Shown here: piece after piece, positions 55,980-64,000 of the stretch
Layout: every line of letters starts with the position of its first letter
How positions within the stretch are numbered: the stretch's first letter is position 1
Assembly (NCBI RefSeq): GCF_004361855.1
Contig: NZ_SNWQ01000017.1
Span: forward strand, 1-64,000
DNA: 64,000 nt
Source of the DNA: Kribbella caucasensis
Lineage (GTDB): Bacteria; Actinomycetota; Actinomycetes; Propionibacteriales; Kribbellaceae
Direction: 5' to 3'
Program-made: the position numbers and the translations under genes
The notes under the pieces: model-generated
Database searches by the model: none
What the model saw: the letters and a program-made list of their open reading frames with translations, nothing else
Told to the model about the DNA's origin: nothing

Positions 55980-56732
55980 ATGAGTGAAGCGTTCTACTCG
56001 CACGCGAGGCTGTACGACCTGATGTTCCCGGGCGGCGGGCCCGCAGTCGACTTCTACCGGGCCGACGTCAATCGGCAAGGCGGGCGCGTACTGGAACTCG
56101 GGTGCGGCACCGGGCACAAGCTGATCCCCATCGCGTCCGACGGGCATCCGTGCGTCGGCATGGACTTCTCGTCAGACATGCTGGCTGAGGCTCAGCGTAA
56201 GGCGGACGAGCGCGGTATAGCGGTGGAATGGATGCAGGGCGACATGCGGGCCTTCGATCTGGGCCGCACATTCGACTTCGTGTTCATCACAGCCAATTCT
56301 CTACTGCATCTGCATGAGGCTGAAGATCTGGTGAGCTGCTTCCGGTCGGTCCGAAGACACCTGGCACCTGGAGCACGGTTCGTCTTCGATGTATTCAACC
56401 CGAGCGTTCGCCTCCTTGCCGAAGCCGATGGCGTGCGGCGCACCCGGGAGTCGTTGTCGTTCATGGATCCTGACCGTGGCAACGTCAGCGTCGATGTCGC
56501 TGAGATCTACGATGCGCCTGCGCAAGTTACACGCGGGACGTGGTACCTCTCGACTGACTCCGAGCCCGAGTTCGTCGTCGCACCGCTCGAAATCAGGAGC
56601 ATCTTCCCGCAGGAGCTGCCGCTGCTCCTCTCGCTCGGCGGCCTTCGGCTCGTCGAGCGCTTCGGCGATTGGTTCGGTCGGCCATTTGCCGTGGATTCGC
56701 CGCTTCAACTCTGCATCTGCGAGTCCGCGTGA
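55980..56732 (+). CDS. Class I SAM-dependent methyltransferase
   Basis: A 250-residue methyltransferase. Motif I is VLELGCGTGHKLIPIASDG and the acidic residue is in GMDFS. A strong ribosome site (GGAAAGGAGG) lies before the ATG. Substrate unknown. Codon choice is less GC-biased than the core genes here (ATA, CTA, TTC/TTT mixed), in keeping with acquired DNA. Confidence 0.88.
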   Translation: MSEAFYSHARLYDLMFPGGGPAVDFYRADVNRQGGRVLELGCGTGHKLIPIASDGHPCVGMDFSSDMLAEAQRKADERGIAVEWMQGDMRAFDLGRTFDFVFITANSLLHLHEAEDLVSCFRSVRRHLAPGARFVFDVFNPSVRLLAEADGVRRTRESLSFMDPDRGNVSVDVAEIYDAPAQVTRGTWYLSTDSEPEFVVAPLEIRSIFPQELPLLLSLGGLRLVERFGDWFGRPFAVDSPLQLCICESA

Positions 56733-56800
56733 ATGAAGGCGAGAGCACAGTCTCGGTCAAGCAAACTGTAGAAGTGCCTGTCGACGGTGCGGGAGCGGGG

Positions 56801-56847
56801 TGTCGTGCACCTGTCCAAAGACCACCTCAGTGCGACAGTGCACGACA
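56801..56847. repeat. Inverted repeat at the edge of a sigma-factor relic
   Basis: TGTCGTGCACCTGTC (56801-56815) and GACAGTGCACGACA (56834-56847) pair except for one extra C. It sits about 20 bp from the point where sigma-factor similarity stops. It could be the end of the inserted DNA or a terminator. Confidence 0.5.
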
Positions 56848-56867
56848 CATAAGTCTGCCCTCTAAAA

Positions 56868-57128
56868 GCTGTCTCAACGCGTCGACGAGGACGACGTGAT
56901 CAGGTGACAGCCCTGGTACGTCGGAGGGCGGTGGTCCGGCAGCGGCGCGAGCCAGCAGCCCGTGGTACCGGGTCGATCGGCGGAATCTGCTTCGGACCAC
57001 GTTCAGCGCGACGGTTCGCAGCCAGGCCTCGGGGTTGTCCACCTTCGCGAATCGGCGCGGTACAGCTGCCCGACCAGCCGGCGGTAGCAGCCGTCGTACA
57101 GGTCGCGCAGGCTTTCGTCGTCTCCCAT
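56868..57128 (-). pseudogene. N-terminal and middle fragment of an ECF sigma factor gene
   Basis: From the ATG at 57128 it reads MGDDESLRDLYDGCYRRLVG and then loses about 30 codons and the frame. In the next frame it reads RFAKVDNPEAWLRTVALNVV and LSPDHVVLVDALRQL, which is region 2 and the linker to region 4. Region 4 is absent here. The missing part corresponds to the relic at 50875-50988. Confidence 0.75.
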
Positions 57129-57132
57129 CCGG

Positions 57133-57174
57133 CCTCCCAGGAGTCATCCGTACAGTCAGACGACTCCTGGGAGG
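57133..57174 (-). terminator. 13-bp perfect hairpin
   Basis: CCTCCCAGGAGTC (57133-57145) and GACTCCTGGGAGG (57162-57174) pair fully around 16 bases. It lies downstream of the I36-like gene on its strand and directly before the sigma relic. Confidence 0.6.
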
Positions 57175-57209
57175 GCAGAGTTGGTTGCATTCCGATCAGA
57201 AACTGCCTG

Positions 57210-57584
57210 CTAGCACTTGAACTGGAAGCTATCGGCCTCGTTGTCGAAGCCGATCTGCTCCAGGTTGGAGTACGAGGTGTTGGCCGCCAGGTCGACCGAG
57301 CGGCCGCCGAAGTTGTCGTCGGCGTACAGACGAACGGTGCAGTTGGTCTCGTTCCGGACCGACGAGATCTCGTTGTCACCGTCCCACCCGTCGATGTCGC
57401 ACCCGTCCGGGCAGTTGGCGGGTGTCGCGTCGACGTACTGGCTCCCCGTGTAGTTCGGGTCCTCCCACATCCGCACCGACCCGGCGGCCGGGGCGGTTTC
57501 CGAGGCAGTCGCAGGGTTGATGGCGCCGAACATTGCGACGGCCACTCCAGCGACCAGGGTGGCGGCTACGCGCTTGCGGTACAT
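57210..57584 (-). CDS. Secreted peptidase inhibitor I36/crystallin-like protein
   Basis: A 124-residue secreted protein. A signal peptide ends near ATA-SETAP. The mature part has a Greek-key pattern (MWEDPNYTGSQYV, WDGDNEISSVRN, RLYADDNFGGRSVDLA) of the beta/gamma-crystallin type found in the I36 metalloprotease inhibitors of streptomycetes. Cys residues (ANCPDGC, TNC, final C) can form two disulfides. The ATG at 57584 has AAGGAG 5 bp upstream; GTG at 57590 overlaps that site. Confidence 0.75.
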   Translation of the reverse strand: MYRKRVAATLVAGVAVAMFGAINPATASETAPAAGSVRMWEDPNYTGSQYVDATPANCPDGCDIDGWDGDNEISSVRNETNCTVRLYADDNFGGRSVDLAANTSYSNLEQIGFDNEADSFQFKC

Positions 57585-57746
57585 CTTCACTCCTTCTGTC
57601 AGCGGATCTCTCAGAACGCCTTCAATCCAAGGCGTCCCGGCTTTCAGACCGCTGTCAGGCAGCTGTCGACATCTGCCCGCCGCACCACTGAGATACCGGT
57701 GTGGAGAAGTTGTTGCCCAGTCGACACAAACCCCGGCGTGGCGGGA

Positions 57747-58451
57747 TCAGACGCGACGGAAGATGAGGGCGCGTTTGACTTCCTGGATGGCCTTGGTCAC
57801 CTCGATACCGCGCGGGCAGGCCTCCGTGCAGTTGAAGGTGGTCCGGCAGCGCCAGACGCCCTCCTTGTCGTTCAGGATCTCCAGTCGTTGCTCAGTGCCC
57901 TCATCCCGGCTGTCGAAGATGAACCGGTGCGCGCCGACGATCGCCTGCGGGCCGAAGTACTGGCCGTCGGACCAGAACACCGGGCAGGACGTCGTGCACG
58001 CGGCGCAGAGGATGCACTTGGTGGTGTCGTCGAACCGGTCCCGGTCGGCCTGCGACTGGATCCGCTCCCGGGTCGGCTCGTGCCCACTGGTGACCAGGAA
58101 CGGCATCACCGAGCGGTACGCGTCGAAGAACGGCTCCATGTCGACGACCAGGTCCTTGAGCACCGGCAGGCCCTTGATCGGCTCGACGGTGATCTCCTTC
58201 TCCGGGTTCAGGTCCTTGATCAGCGTCTTGCAGGCCAGCCGGTTGCGGCCGTTGATCCGCATCGCGTCGGAGCCGCAGACGCCGTGTGCGCAGGACCTGC
58301 GGAAGGTCAGCGTGCCGTCCTGCTCCCACTTGATCTTGTGCAGCGCGTCCAGCACGCGGTCGGTCGGCTGCAGGCTGACCGAGTAGGTCTTCCACTCGGA
58401 CTCGTCCACGACCTCCGGGTTGTACCGCAGGATCTTGACCTTGACGTCCAT
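57747..58451 (-). CDS. sdhB: Succinate dehydrogenase iron-sulfur subunit
   Basis: A 234-residue subunit that passes electrons from SdhA to quinone. Cysteines for the 2Fe-2S centre are in RRSCAHGVCGSDAM and the following Cys in RLACKT. Those for the 4Fe-4S and 3Fe-4S centres are in CILCAACTTSCP and CRTTFNCTEACPRGI. Its ATG overlaps the sdhA stop by one base (TGATG). It is the last gene of the operon. Confidence 0.95.
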   Translation of the reverse strand: MDVKVKILRYNPEVVDESEWKTYSVSLQPTDRVLDALHKIKWEQDGTLTFRRSCAHGVCGSDAMRINGRNRLACKTLIKDLNPEKEITVEPIKGLPVLKDLVVDMEPFFDAYRSVMPFLVTSGHEPTRERIQSQADRDRFDDTTKCILCAACTTSCPVFWSDGQYFGPQAIVGAHRFIFDSRDEGTEQRLEILNDKEGVWRCRTTFNCTEACPRGIEVTKAIQEVKRALIFRRV

Positions 58452-60193
58452 CAGTACTTGCGCTCCATCGGCTTGTAGCGGGTCTGGACGACCGGTTTGT
58501 AGTCGAGCCGGATGTTCACGTTGCCTTCGGCATCGAGCTCGCGATACGCCATCGTGTGCCGCATGAAGTTGACGTCGTCGCGCTTGGCGTAGTCCTCGCG
58601 GAAGTGACCGCCGCGGGACTCCTTGCGGGCCAGCGCGGACACCACCAGCACCTCGGCCAGGTCGAGCAGGAAGCCGAGTTCGACGGCCTCCAGCAGGTCG
58701 GTGTTGAACCGTTTGCCCTTGTCCTGCACACCGACCCGGGTGAACCGCTCCTTCAGCGCCTCGATGTCGGTCAGCGCCTGCTTCAGCGAGCCCTCGGTCC
58801 GGTACACCTGCGCGTTCAGGTCCATCGTCGCCTGCAGGTCGGCCCGGATCGCCGCGATCCGCTCGTCACCGGTCGAGGTGCGCAGTCCTTCGACCAGGTC
58901 GACGACGAACTGCTCCGGTGCGTCCGGCAGTTCCTCGAACTCCGCGGTCGCGGCGTACTCCGCGGCCGCGATCCCGGCCCGGCGGCCGAACACGTTGATG
59001 TCGAGCAGGCTGTTCGTACCGAGCCGGTTGGCGCCGTGCACGGACACGCAGGCGACCTCACCGGCGGCGTACAGGCCGGGGATGACGTCGTCGTTGCTGG
59101 CCAGCGCCTCGCCCTTGATGTTGGTCGGGATGCCGCCCATCGCGTAGTGCGCGGTGGGGAACACCGGGATCTGCTCGGTGTACGGCTCCACGCCCAGGTA
59201 GGTGCGGGCGAACTCGGTGATGTCCGGCAGCTTCGCGTCGATGTGAGCCGGCTCGAGGTGGGTCAGGTCGAGCATCACGTACGCGCCGTCCGGGCCGCAG
59301 CCACGGCCTTCGCGGACCTCGTTCGCCATCGCCCGGGCCACCATGTCCCGCGGCGCCAGGTCCTTCACGGTCGGGGCGTAGCGCTCCATGAACCGCTCGT
59401 TGTCCTTGTTCCGCAGGATCCCGCCCTCACCACGAGCGGCCTCCGACAGCAGTACGCCGAGGCCCGCGAGCCCGGTCGGGTGGAACTGGAAGAACTCCAT
59501 GTCCTCCAGCGGCAGGCCCTTGCGCCAGGTGATGCCCATCCCGTCACCGGTCAGGGTGTGCGCGTTCGACGTGGTCCGGAAGACCTTGCCGAAACCACCC
59601 GAGGCGAACACGATCGACTTGGCCGAGAAGATGTGCAGCTCACCGGTGGCCAGCTCGTACGCGACCACGCCGGTCGCCTTGCCGGCCACCATCAGCAGGT
59701 CGAGAACGTAGTACTCGTTGAAGAACTCGACGTTCTGCTTGATGCACTGCTGGTACAGGGTCTGCAGGATCATGTGGCCGGTACGGTCCGCGGCGAAGCA
59801 GGAGCGGCGTACGACGGCCTCGCCGTGGTTGCGGGTGTGGCCGCCGAAGAACCGCTGGTCGATCTTGCCCTCGGCGGTCCGGTTGAACGGCAGGCCCATC
59901 TTCTCCAGGTCGAGCACCGCGTCGACGGCCTCCCGGCACATCACCTCGGCCGCGTCCTGGTCGACCAGGAAGTCGCCACCCTTGACCGTGTCGAAGGTGT
60001 GCCACTCCCAGTTGTCCTCCTCGACGTTGGCCAGCGCGGCGCACATGCCGCCCTGGGCCGCGCCGGTGTGCGACCGGGTCGGGTACAGCTTGGTGAGGAC
60101 CGCGGTCCGGGTCCGCTTGCTGCTCTCCAGCGCCGCGCGCATCCCGGCGCCACCCGCGCCGACGATCACCACGTCGTACTGATGCCGTTGCAT
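58451..60193 (-). CDS. sdhA: Succinate dehydrogenase flavoprotein subunit
   Basis: A 580-residue catalytic subunit that oxidises succinate to fumarate. The FAD-binding GAGGAGMRAALES is at the N-terminus and the covalent flavin His is in SHTGAAQGGM. Active-site segments include FHPTGLAGLGVLLSEAARGE and HGANRLGTNSLLD. It sits between sdhD and sdhB and acts at the inner face of the membrane. Confidence 0.96.
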   Translation of the reverse strand: MQRHQYDVVIVGAGGAGMRAALESSKRTRTAVLTKLYPTRSHTGAAQGGMCAALANVEEDNWEWHTFDTVKGGDFLVDQDAAEVMCREAVDAVLDLEKMGLPFNRTAEGKIDQRFFGGHTRNHGEAVVRRSCFAADRTGHMILQTLYQQCIKQNVEFFNEYYVLDLLMVAGKATGVVAYELATGELHIFSAKSIVFASGGFGKVFRTTSNAHTLTGDGMGITWRKGLPLEDMEFFQFHPTGLAGLGVLLSEAARGEGGILRNKDNERFMERYAPTVKDLAPRDMVARAMANEVREGRGCGPDGAYVMLDLTHLEPAHIDAKLPDITEFARTYLGVEPYTEQIPVFPTAHYAMGGIPTNIKGEALASNDDVIPGLYAAGEVACVSVHGANRLGTNSLLDINVFGRRAGIAAAEYAATAEFEELPDAPEQFVVDLVEGLRTSTGDERIAAIRADLQATMDLNAQVYRTEGSLKQALTDIEALKERFTRVGVQDKGKRFNTDLLEAVELGFLLDLAEVLVVSALARKESRGGHFREDYAKRDDVNFMRHTMAYRELDAEGNVNIRLDYKPVVQTRYKPMERKY

Positions 60194-60203
60194 TGTCCGG
60201 TCC

Positions 60204-60668
60204 TTACTTGCTGCAGACCGACAGCGTGGAGCTGGGGTCGAGGCAGGGGTCGAAGGTGAAGATGACCAGGGTGCCGAGCACCACGATCACGATCGAGGCG
60301 GTGATCAGCAGCGCCTTCAGCCAGAACCTGGTCTGGTCCTTCTCGGCGTAGTCGTTGGTGATCGTGCGCAGCCCGTTGGTGCCGTGCAGCATCGCCAGCC
60401 ACAGCATCAGCAGATCCCACACCTGCCACAGCGGGTTGGCCCACTTGCCGGCCACGAAGCCGAAGTCGAGCGCGGTGATCCCGCCGCCGAGCATCAGGTT
60501 CACGAACAGGTGGCCGAGCACCAGCACCACCAGGGCGAGCCCGGACAGCCGCATGAACAGCCAGCTGTAGAGCTCGAAGTTGGTCTGGCCGGACCGGTTC
60601 CGGCCGCCGCCCTTCAGCGACACCGCCCGGGTGGACGAGCGGGGCTGGGCGATCTCTGGGGTCGTCAT
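60204..60668 (-). CDS. sdhD: Succinate dehydrogenase membrane anchor subunit
   Basis: A 154-residue protein with three membrane spans and the heme/quinone-region segments ELYSWLFMRLSGLALVVLVL, GHLFVNLM and MLHGTNGLRTITNDY. It anchors the complex together with SdhC. The last residues SVCSK are hydrophilic. It lies 1 bp after the sdhC stop. Confidence 0.9.
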   Translation of the reverse strand: MTTPEIAQPRSSTRAVSLKGGGRNRSGQTNFELYSWLFMRLSGLALVVLVLGHLFVNLMLGGGITALDFGFVAGKWANPLWQVWDLLMLWLAMLHGTNGLRTITNDYAEKDQTRFWLKALLITASIVIVVLGTLVIFTFDPCLDPSSTLSVCSK

Positions 60669-60669
60669 C

Positions 60670-61047
60670 TCAGCCTCCGAAGACGTGGCTCAGGTGCCGG
60701 ATCACGAACGGCACGAACAGGACCACCCAGACCACACCGACGCCGATCATCATCTGGCGCTGGTACCGCGGGCCCTTGGCCCAGAAGTCGACCAGGATCA
60801 GCCGGATGCCGTTGAAGGCGTGGAACAGGATCGCGGCCACCAGCCCGACCTCGAGCAGGCCGATGATCGGGTTCTTGTAGGTGCCGATCACCTCGTTGTA
60901 CGCCGCCGGGGAGACCCGGACGAGTGCGGTGTCGAGCACGTGCACCAGGAGGAAGAAGAAGATCCCGACACCGGTGATCCGGTGGGCGACCCACGACCAC
61001 ATGCCTTCATGGCCGCGGTACAGCGTGCCAGCTGGCTTGCTGGGCAA
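60670..61047 (-). CDS. sdhC: Succinate dehydrogenase cytochrome b subunit
   Basis: A 125-residue protein with three membrane spans. The signature SWVAHRITGVGIFFFLLVHV contains the heme-ligand His candidates, and LFHAFNGIRLILVDF follows. It starts at TTG 61047, which gives the family start PSKPAGTLYRG; no other start fits. It is the first gene of sdhCDAB. Confidence 0.9.
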   Translation of the reverse strand: MPSKPAGTLYRGHEGMWSWVAHRITGVGIFFFLLVHVLDTALVRVSPAAYNEVIGTYKNPIIGLLEVGLVAAILFHAFNGIRLILVDFWAKGPRYQRQMMIGVGVVWVVLFVPFVIRHLSHVFGG

Positions 61048-61343
61048 ACCGATCCTCCGATCGGACGACAGACCGAGAGCCGGCGAGCGCGGCGACTCCT
61101 GGGGCGCATGGGGTCCGCGTGGCAGAGGGGGCCGCGGTCGGCTCGGCCCGGAGGGGATACCAGGCCGGTCTTGATGCTATCGCTGCCCTGAACCCTTTCA
61201 GCCCCGGTCCCGTGTGACATCGCTCTCGGCAGTGTTCCAGGTCACTGGTCGCTCAGTGGCCCGTGGGATCCCTGCCTGATTGGCCCCTGTCGGCGGACCT
61301 GTCCTCGGCTTAGCGTGGGGGAGCCGAAAGAGAGGGGATCACG

Positions 61344-62159
61344 GTGAGTTTCTGGATCTGCGCAACCTGCGCCGTCGAGCACGCCGAACAGATCGAGGTG
61401 TGCGCGATCTGCGCCGACGAACGGCAGTGGGTGCCGGCCGACGGACAGCACTGGACCACCCTGGACGAGCTGGCCGCGGCCGGCTACCAGGTGAAGATCA
61501 AGGAGGTCGAGCCCGGCCTGCACGGCATCACCTCCGAACCGAGCGCCGGGATCGGCCAGCAGTCGATGCTGGTCCGGACGGCCGAGGGGAACCTGCTCTG
61601 GGACCCGATCGGCTACCTGGACGACGACGCGGTCAGCCGGGTTCGCGAACTCGGTGAGGTCGCCGCGGTGATCGCGAGTCACCCGCACATGTACGGCGTA
61701 CAGGTCGAGTGGAGTCGCCGTCTCGGCGGCGTACCGGTCTATGTGTCCGAAGCCGATGCCGAGTGGGTCGCCCGGCCCGACTCAGCGATCCGGACCTGGT
61801 CCGGCACGCTGGAGCTGTTGCCCGGCGTCACCTTGATCCAGCCCGGCGGCCACTTCCCCGGCAGTGCGATCGTGCACTGGGCGGAGGGTGCTGAGGGCAA
61901 GGGCGTGATCCTGGCCGGCGACACCGTTTTCGCCAACCCGGACCGCACTTCGGTGAGCTTCATGCGCTCCTACCCGAACCGCATCCCGCTGTCCGGCGCC
62001 GTCGTCGACCGCGTCGCCAAGTCCCTGGACGCCTTCACCTACGACCGCCTGTACGGCAACTTCGGCGCCAGCATCCCTTCGGACGCCCGCGCCGTAGTCC
62101 GCCGCTCAGCCGACCGCCACGCCGCCTGGGCCCGCGGCGATTACGACCACCTCACCTGA
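61344..62159 (+). CDS. MBL-fold hydrolase with N-terminal zinc ribbon
   Basis: A 271-residue protein. Residues 6-24 (CATCAVEH...CAICADERQ) form a CxxC...CxxC zinc ribbon like a RanBP2 finger. The rest resembles a metallo-beta-lactamase fold, but the HxHxDH motif is reduced to SHPHMYG; the later motif PGGHFPGSAIVHW and ILAGDTVF remain. Metal binding may therefore differ from the norm. It starts at GTG 61344 with AGAGGGGA before it. Function unknown. Confidence 0.75.
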   Translation: MSFWICATCAVEHAEQIEVCAICADERQWVPADGQHWTTLDELAAAGYQVKIKEVEPGLHGITSEPSAGIGQQSMLVRTAEGNLLWDPIGYLDDDAVSRVRELGEVAAVIASHPHMYGVQVEWSRRLGGVPVYVSEADAEWVARPDSAIRTWSGTLELLPGVTLIQPGGHFPGSAIVHWAEGAEGKGVILAGDTVFANPDRTSVSFMRSYPNRIPLSGAVVDRVAKSLDAFTYDRLYGNFGASIPSDARAVVRRSADRHAAWARGDYDHLT

Positions 62160-62170
62160 GCACCTGACCT

Positions 62171-63271
62171 TCAGGCGGCGAGGGGCAGTGCCAGTCGCCT
62201 GTGCAGGTTGAGCATGTGTTGGATGCAGGTGTCCCAGTCGTAGAGTTCGGCGCGCTGACGTGCGGCGGCTCTGCGGCCGGGGACGCCGGCCAGTTCCAGT
62301 ACGGCGTCCGCGAGGGCTGCGGGGTTCGCGTCGCGCCAGCGGCCGCAGGTTTCGTCGACCAGTTCGCGGGCGCCGCCGGTGTTGGCCGTGACGACGGGGG
62401 TGCCAGCGGCGAGGGCTTCGAGGACGGCCAGGCCGAAGGTCTCGCCGGGGCAGACCGACAAGGCGATGTCGGCCTGGGCGAGGTGGCGGGCGAGGGCGAC
62501 GCGGCCGTCGATGTAGCCGTGGAAGTGGATGGGGGCGTTGCCGGCGATGGCGACGAGTTCGTCGAGGTGCGGGCCGGAGCCGTACACGTCCATCCGGACC
62601 GGTACGCCGCGGCGGTGCAGCTCGGCGGCGGTCGCGACCGCGAGATGCGGGCTCTTCTCCCGGGACAGGCGGCCGGCGTGGACGAGCTTGAGGATGCCGT
62701 CGTCGGTCGGTGTACCGAGGGACGGGTGGAAGGTGTCCAGGTCGACGCCGAGCGGGATCCGGACCAGCGGGGTGGTGACCTCGTCGAACTCCTCGGCCGC
62801 GTATCTGGAGGTGACCACGACAGCGTCGTACGTGCGGCTCAGCAGTTTGTAGAGGGCGCCCACTCCGGCGGCGACACCGAGCTGGCGGCCGGTCCGGAGG
62901 GAGAGCATGGCGTCGAGGCGTTCATGGCTGAACAGGACCGAGCCGATGCCGTTCTTACGGGCCCACCGGGCCACCGGCAGCAGGGTGGACTTGTCCGAGA
63001 TCTCGACTGTCGTCGGCTGGAACCGCTCCAGCGTCTCGATCACGCGCCACGGGTCAGTGATCAGTCGGTATCCGCCGCCGACCTTCGGGGCCTTCATCCG
63101 GACCACGGTGCCGACCTCGGTCCGGGTGATGCTGTCGCGTTCACCGGGGGTGATCAGAATCCGCTCGGCGCCGGCCTCGCAGTACCCCTGTCCCAGGTGT
63201 TCGAGCGCGGTCCGCATCCCTCCCGAGGTCGGTCCGACGAAGTTCGCGAGCTGGGCGATGCGCAGTGTCAT
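62171..63271 (-). CDS. GT4-family glycosyltransferase
   Basis: A 366-residue GT-B glycosyltransferase. The N-terminal domain starts LRIAQLANFVGPTSGGMRTA. The C-terminal donor-binding domain has LVHAGRLSREKSPHLAVATA and the E-x7-E pattern in CPGETFGLAVLEALAAGTPV. Relatives in actinobacteria add mannose to lipids or glycans. Its ATG overlaps the stop of the gene upstream as ATGA, so the two glycosyltransferases form one unit. Confidence 0.87.
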   Translation of the reverse strand: MTLRIAQLANFVGPTSGGMRTALEHLGQGYCEAGAERILITPGERDSITRTEVGTVVRMKAPKVGGGYRLITDPWRVIETLERFQPTTVEISDKSTLLPVARWARKNGIGSVLFSHERLDAMLSLRTGRQLGVAAGVGALYKLLSRTYDAVVVTSRYAAEEFDEVTTPLVRIPLGVDLDTFHPSLGTPTDDGILKLVHAGRLSREKSPHLAVATAAELHRRGVPVRMDVYGSGPHLDELVAIAGNAPIHFHGYIDGRVALARHLAQADIALSVCPGETFGLAVLEALAAGTPVVTANTGGARELVDETCGRWRDANPAALADAVLELAGVPGRRAAARQRAELYDWDTCIQHMLNLHRRLALPLAA

Positions 63272-64000
63272 GCGACCGCGACCCGCCGGACGGCCGTGAC
63301 CTCGCGCATCACTTCGGCGTAGTGCCTGTCCACGAGCTCGTCGACGACTGCGGGCCATGTCCTCGTTTGTACCCGCTTCAACCCCGCCGCCGCCATCCCC
63401 GCCCGCAGCGAGGGATCGGCCAGCAACGTGGCGACTTCGTTCCGTAGCGATCCAGGCTGCCCTGGGGCGAACAGCAGACCGGTCTCACCCGGGCGGATCA
63501 GGTCGAGCGGACCACCCGCGGCCGGCCCGACAACGGCGGCCCCGGAGGCCTGGGCTTCCTGGATGGTCTGGCAGAAGGTCTCGTGTTCACCGGTGTGCAC
63601 GAACACGTCGAGCCCGGCGAAGATCGAGGCCAGCTCCGCACCGCGCTTCATCCCCAGGAAGGTGGCGTTGGGCAACGAGTTCTCCAGTGCCGCCCGGTCC
63701 GGTCCGTCGCCGACAATGACCACGCGGCAGTCGAGATCGGTCAGCTCGGCGAGGCGGCGTACCTTCTTCTCCGCGGCGAGCCGGCCGACGTACCCGACGA
63801 TCGGTTTGCCGTCGGGGGAGAGCTGCCGGCGCCATTCGTCGCTGCGGTGGGACGGATCGAAGAGATCCAGGTTGACGCCGCGACCCCAATGGTGCACCCG
63901 CGGGATGCCGGCCTGGATCAACAGCTCCATCGACGCGGACGACGGGGCCAGGGTGCGGTCCACCCGCGAGTGGTTCCGGCGCAGCAACGCCCAGACCGCG
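63268..64000 (-). CDS. GT4-family glycosyltransferase, 5' end beyond window
   Basis: The C-terminal 243 residues of a GT-B glycosyltransferase. APSSASMELLIQAGIPRVHH, WGRGVNLDLFDP and VGYVGRLAAEKKVRRLAELT resemble GDP-mannose-dependent alpha-mannosyltransferases of the MgtA type. The E-x7-E motif is in TGEHETFCQTIQEAQASGAA. The N-terminal domain lies outside the window. Confidence 0.87.
   Translation of the reverse strand, partial: AVWALLRRNHSRVDRTLAPSSASMELLIQAGIPRVHHWGRGVNLDLFDPSHRSDEWRRQLSPDGKPIVGYVGRLAAEKKVRRLAELTDLDCRVVIVGDGPDRAALENSLPNATFLGMKRGAELASIFAGLDVFVHTGEHETFCQTIQEAQASGAAVVGPAAGGPLDLIRPGETGLLFAPGQPGSLRNEVATLLADPSLRAGMAAAGLKRVQTRTWPAVVDELVDRHYAEVMREVTAVRRVAVA

Overview
The window is high-GC actinobacterial DNA. 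Signs are GTG/TTG starts, twin-arginine lipoproteins, carbohydrate ABC importers without their own ATPase gene, an SdhC/SdhD pair, and IdeR-type and ArgR-type operators. Remembered protein similarity points to Kribbella or a close relative (Propionibacteriales); this is an inference, since no database was searched.

Layout. 1-2400: the edge of an unrecognised gene, a 167-bp foldback element, a DGPF/YCII protein with an ECF42-like promoter, and an N-acetylglucosamine-type kinase. 2615-9651: an N-acetylglucosamine/chitobiose-type uptake block (SIS protein, NgcEFG-like transporter), argG under a double ARG box, and a second NgcE-like lipoprotein. 9661-11202: an iron-regulated siderophore-binding lipoprotein and a small membrane protein. 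11298-16425: CstA with its YbdD partner, then a divergent DUF3311 gene and a symporter-sigma-anti-sigma operon. 16496-20351: trpS, 2'-5' RNA ligase, YihY/BrkB and a D,D-carboxypeptidase, a housekeeping block.

20404-35228 is mainly a xyloglucan/beta-glucan locus: GH3 enzyme, ROK repressor, ABC importer, GH74 xyloglucanase, LacI repressor and a wrecked GH12 gene. A perfect 14-bp palindrome occurs twice before the GH3 gene and once before lacI, tying them into one regulon. Two TnpB-type IS605-like elements have invaded it. One sits exactly at the junction of the two permease genes. The other lies in the GH12 remnant.

35207-42806 looks like an ethanolamine/amine gamma-glutamylation pathway: permease, GlnA-like ligase, C26 hydrolase, aldehyde dehydrogenase, SDR and FadR regulator. 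A second copy of the foldback element supplies the last SDR codons and its stop. 42918-49590: a large LuxR-type regulator, AraC regulator, D-aminopeptidase, CopC/CopD and a His-rich secreted protein.

49880-57584 is a decayed, plastic stretch. It holds intact genes (DUF2000, three methyltransferases, hydrolase, phosphoesterase, I36-like protein) among relics of an ECF sigma factor, ISL3 transposase, integrase and mycothiol-dependent enzyme. The two sigma relics read as halves of one gene split by about 5.9 kb. 57747-61047 is sdhCDAB, followed by an MBL-fold hydrolase and two GT4 glycosyltransferases, the second cut by the window edge.

The most novel-looking features are a 28-bp G-rich repeat found four times, including in frame inside two protein-coding genes, and the foldback element, whose arm mismatches all have one strand polarity.
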